DNA from: Alkalihalobacillus bogoriensis ATCC BAA-922
GTDB taxonomy: Bacteria > Bacillota > Bacilli > Bacillales > Bacillaceae_F
Assembly: GCF_000621445.1 (NCBI RefSeq)
Contig: NZ_JHYI01000006.1
Location: forward strand, 248,001 to 312,000
Direction of reading: 5' to 3'
DNA: 64,000 bases
In this document: positions 61,321 through 64,000 of the stretch, one piece after another
How the letters are laid out: every line of letters begins with the position of its first letter
Position numbering within the stretch: the first letter of the stretch is position 1
The notes under the pieces: generated by a model
The model's database searches: none
The model's input: only the letters and a program-made list of their open reading frames with translations
What the model was told of the DNA's origin: nothing
Made by a program: the position numbers and the translations under genes

Positions 61321-61505
61321 TTCGGACATATGTTCCGTTATTTTACGTTTTGGAGCGCTTTTTCCAACTCGTTCGGACATACGTTCCGCTATTAAGCAAA
61401 ACAGCCTCTTTTCTTCTAATTATAGTAAAATAACGGAACTGATGTCCGAACGGATAAGGAAACCGTTAGTTTTTCAAGGAATAACGGAATGTATGTCCGT
61501 AATAA
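61321..61505. repeat. Nested inverted-repeat element (GGACAT/TTCCG family), four copies
   Basis: Forward copies are at 61321-61343 and 61372-61393 (51 bp apart). Inverted copies are at about 61428-61451 and 61481-61503. The order and spacing are the same as at 30728-30920. Confidence 0.82.
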
Positions 61506-61507
61506 AA

Positions 61508-61622
61508 TAAGAAAAACGAGGGAGGGTCTTTTCATTTCAAGCGAAGTGCGGAGCCTTCGCTCTTCTAGAATAACCTTTCAAAGCTTCACTGCTATACCAA
61601 AATTTTAATGCTTCTTATATGT
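61508..61622 (+). repeat. Structured repeat copy with internal deletion
   Basis: 5' end AAGAAAAACGAGGGAGGGTC, then AGCGAAGTGCGGAGCC joined to TTCGCTCTTCTAG. The join is at AGCC, which occurs at both edges in full copies. It sits next to the nested repeat. Confidence 0.85.
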
Positions 61623-61627
61623 TAATA

Positions 61628-61670
61628 AAGCCACTAAAAAGAGTCCTTTCTTTTTAGTGGCCACTATTAT
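61628..61670 (-). terminator. Terminator of the wall-anchored protein gene
   Basis: GCCACTAAAAAG (61630-61641) pairs with CTTTTTAGTGGC (61650-61661), 8-base loop. On the minus strand a short T tract follows. Confidence 0.8.
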
Positions 61671-61676
61671 TGTTTT

Positions 61677-64000
61677 TTAAGCTTTTTTTCTTCGATAGAC
61701 TAGTATAGCAAAACCAATGAGTAACATGGAAAGTCCTACAACCATCCAATTCATTACATTTGTTGCCGTTTTCGGGAGCTTATTATTATCTTTATCTGAC
61801 TTAGGTGCTTCTCCTGAACTATCGCCATTGTCAGAGTCATCTCCTACACCTGGACTTCCTCCATTGTCTGTGTCATCCCCAGTACCTGGATTTTCTCCAT
61901 TATCCGTGTCATCCCCAGTACCTGGACTTCCTCCATTATCCGTGTCATCCCCAGTACCTGGACTTCCTCCATTATCTGTGTCATCCCCTACACCTGGACT
62001 TCCTCCATTATCCGTGTCATCCCCAGTACCTGGATTTTCTCCATTATCCGTATCTTCACCGTCTCCAGGATTGGGTTCATTTGTCACTTCAAAAGCAGCA
62101 AAAATACTAAAATGATTCGTTGCTCCGGTAATGTAGCCTTCCTCGTAAGAGCCGCCATCAAATATCTCTTCCCATTGTTGATCATCTTCATTGAAGTATA
62201 AGATTTGAGCTTCACTTACATCTTCAGTGACTTTAAAAGAAAGTGTAACTTCATTTCCTTCTTCAAACGATGAAATTGGCTCTTCTCCTTGTGTTAATGA
62301 GAATTTGAAAATATCGCTAACTGCCAATTCTCCATTGACACCTTCACTTAAGAGCTGTTCCATTGTAAATTCAACTGCTCCACTAGAATGTGTAAAGTTT
62401 CCAATTGGAATTGTCACTTCAACAACATGGCTATTATCTTCTTCCTTCATAAAACGAATATTAGTTTGTTTCTCTAGTAAAGCGTTAATAATTTCTTGAC
62501 TTAGAATAACTTTATTCACATTATTCATTAAAATATCAACCGTCTCGTTTTGAATAATGCTTTCTACTGGGATATCAACATGTCCATCTTCAGACGGGAC
62601 AAAAGGTCCCTTTGGTTGTTCTCCTGGTGAATCAGTATCTTCAATTACTTGAACGAGCCTTACATTATCAAGAACCATTGAATATGGTGTTGTTAACTCT
62701 CGGTCTGAGCCTTTTCTTCCTAGCCCAAACATAATTTGGCGAACACCATCCGAACTCACCTCTACGATAGTCTCAAATGTTTGCATTTCATTTGTAACCG
62801 TAAATGTTTGAATGGGTGAACCCGCTAATTCAACCGACACCTCTCGCTCTTTTTCAGAACTCATGTCAAATTGAATTTTATACATACCAGCTGTCACGTT
62901 CGGGTTTTGCAAGAGTTGAATATGCCACCATTCCCAACCTACTTGCTTCACATCGACGTTTAATTTCCCCTGTTCAACCGAGAAATCTGCAAGACCAGCC
63001 CATTGCTCATGCATCCCCATATTAAAAATATTCCAGCCTGGAACAATTTGATCAGGCGCCACGCCAAAGTTGACTGTTGTATCAAATCCGCCATCGATGA
63101 TTAAGTTCTCGCCAACTTCTTTCCAACGTTTTTCACTCGGTTCTTCTGGTTCAGAAGGAGTTGATGGAGATTCATCATCTGGTTCTGTCACACCTGTCAG
63201 TGCTTCTTTTGCTCCCTTTCTTTCTAGACGCACATTATCAAAGAAGACGTCATGAGCATTTAGACTTCCTTGACCAGCCACATTTCCAAGTAAAAATTGT
63301 AAGCTTACGCTATCATCTACAGGCATTTCAAACTCATAACTATAGGTTTGCCATGAAGGTGTAAGATCAACAATCGTCTCATAATAACGATGATAAGAAG
63401 GAGCCCCATTATCGATGACAACCTCAAGTTTACGATTCACCGAAGAGGAAGCATCAAAATGTATAACATAGTCCTTTCCTGCTAGTAAAGACAATTCTGG
63501 TTGAAATAATTGTACATCCCAAGGATGAATTCCAACATTTGCTACGCTTACTTTCGCTTGTTCATTACTAACCTCTACTGTCGCACTTGAGCTATTCCCT
63601 TGGTCATGTTCACCTTGTACGTGTTTTTTCCACGGCTCGATCCCTTCAGAAAAGTCACCATTTTTTAATGGGAATGCTTTTTCTCTTTCACCTTTCACTT
63701 CTAAACGAACATTATCAATGATCACTTCATGATCGTGTCCAATCGCTGAACTCCCTGTTAATCGTCCAAGTAAAAACTTAAGACCAGTCGTTTGTTCTTG
63801 TGTCATTTCAAATTCAAACTGATACGTTTGAACATCTGTTGTAAGAGCTATTTTTTGATTAAAAAATCTTGTATAGCTTGCATTCTCAACGACTACTTCC
63901 ATGTCACGAGCAACAGACGAAAGAGCATCAAATTGCACGACATAGGTATTTCCTGGCTTTAGCTTTATATTTTCTTGCATGAGCATGACATGCCATGGTT
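61677..64000 (-). CDS. LPXTG wall-anchored protein with CBM-like modules (5' end outside window)
   Basis: At least 773 residues; the frame continues past the window edge. Three tandem beta-sandwich modules of CBM4/9 type end in 'FDNVRLE' or 'LDNVRLV' (about residues 113, 256, 453 counting from the ATG at 63986). A fourth domain (about 475-655) has regular strands but is not recognised. A linker of seven 12-residue repeats (GDDTDNGGSPGT) leads to LPKTATN, a hydrophobic helix and RRKKA, the sortase signal. The catalytic part, if any, is upstream; endo-glucanase or agarase-type enzymes often carry such modules. Confidence 0.85.
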   Translation of the reverse strand, partial: PWHVMLMQENIKLKPGNTYVVQFDALSSVARDMEVVVENASYTRFFNQKIALTTDVQTYQFEFEMTQEQTTGLKFLLGRLTGSSAIGHDHEVIIDNVRLEVKGEREKAFPLKNGDFSEGIEPWKKHVQGEHDQGNSSSATVEVSNEQAKVSVANVGIHPWDVQLFQPELSLLAGKDYVIHFDASSSVNRKLEVVIDNGAPSYHRYYETIVDLTPSWQTYSYEFEMPVDDSVSLQFLLGNVAGQGSLNAHDVFFDNVRLERKGAKEALTGVTEPDDESPSTPSEPEEPSEKRWKEVGENLIIDGGFDTTVNFGVAPDQIVPGWNIFNMGMHEQWAGLADFSVEQGKLNVDVKQVGWEWWHIQLLQNPNVTAGMYKIQFDMSSEKEREVSVELAGSPIQTFTVTNEMQTFETIVEVSSDGVRQIMFGLGRKGSDRELTTPYSMVLDNVRLVQVIEDTDSPGEQPKGPFVPSEDGHVDIPVESIIQNETVDILMNNVNKVILSQEIINALLEKQTNIRFMKEEDNSHVVEVTIPIGNFTHSSGAVEFTMEQLLSEGVNGELAVSDIFKFSLTQGEEPISSFEEGNEVTLSFKVTEDVSEAQILYFNEDDQQWEEIFDGGSYEEGYITGATNHFSIFAAFEVTNEPNPGDGEDTDNGENPGTGDDTDNGGSPGVGDDTDNGGSPGTGDDTDNGGSPGTGDDTDNGENPGTGDDTDNGGSPGVGDDSDNGDSSGEAPKSDKDNNKLPKTATNVMNWMVVGLSMLLIGFAILVYRRKKA

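Noticed and set aside
61717-62115. 132- and 101-codon plus-strand frames over the LPXTG linker
   Set aside because: Both mirror the 36-bp coding repeat of the wall protein and have low-complexity sequence only.

Overview
The window is 64 kb of low-GC Bacillaceae chromosome. Many genes match the leuS-metK-pckA section of Bacillus subtilis: ytnP, trmB, ytzH, ytmP, amyX, ytjP/pepV, ytzE, ytzG, ytgP, ytfP, leuS, yttB, ytqA-ytqB, ytpB-ytpA, ytoA, metK, pckA, ytmA, ytkD and patB. Strong Shine-Dalgarno (SD) sequences, GTG/TTG starts, a leuS T-box, a metK SAM riboswitch and an LPXTG surface protein fit a Bacillus-type host. No phage, transposase, rRNA, tRNA or CRISPR was seen. The dense structured intergenic repeats and the synteny breaks suggest a member outside the B. 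subtilis group, but the species cannot be named from sequence alone.

Layout. 1-5.3 kb: end of an ECF sigma gene with its membrane anti-sigma-like partner, a class A beta-lactamase-fold protein paired with a possible ADP-ribosyltransferase-fold protein, and a queD-queE-queC operon behind a probable preQ1 riboswitch. 5.3-12.5 kb: a PadR-ABC transporter operon with operator-like palindromes at both ends, then fruR-fruK-fruA. 12.5-26.5 kb: ytnP, trmB, ytzH-like genes, ytmP, amyX, purU, a solo HicB-like gene, a NERD-like gene, lrgA/lrgB, thpR, a cysteine synthase, pepV and ytzE. 26.5-34.6 kb: a pseudouridine synthase, a dehydrogenase-like gene, two SEDS cell-wall polymerases, a MurJ/YtgP-type flippase, yjbQ and ytfP.

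34.6-38.3 kb is the most unusual part. A dense DnaA-box cluster lies beside a tight four-gene operon encoding a heme-oxygenase-like diiron oxidase, a GNAT protein, a BtaA/DUF3419-like 3-amino-3-carboxypropyl transferase and an unrecognised protein. The set looks like a small biosynthetic pathway that I cannot match to a known product. 39-54.6 kb: leuS with T-box, yttB, ytqA-ytqB (tRNA wobble-uridine modification), ytpB-ytpA, ytoA, a PAP2 phosphatase with a GT4 glycosyltransferase, fabH behind a FapR-like operator, metK with SAM-I riboswitch, and pckA. 54.6-64 kb: repeat-rich DNA, ytmA-ytkD, an MFS pump, ywpF-like, patB, several very small genes, and the 3' part of a wall-anchored CBM-containing protein cut by the window edge.

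Intergenic DNA holds at least four repeat families: a roughly 175-bp foldable element with nine forward copies and one inverted fragment; a nested inverted-repeat family built from a 22-bp GGACAT/TTCCG motif at fixed ~51-bp spacing; a 52-bp hairpin repeated five times in tandem with diverged relatives elsewhere; and a 106-bp tandem repeat.
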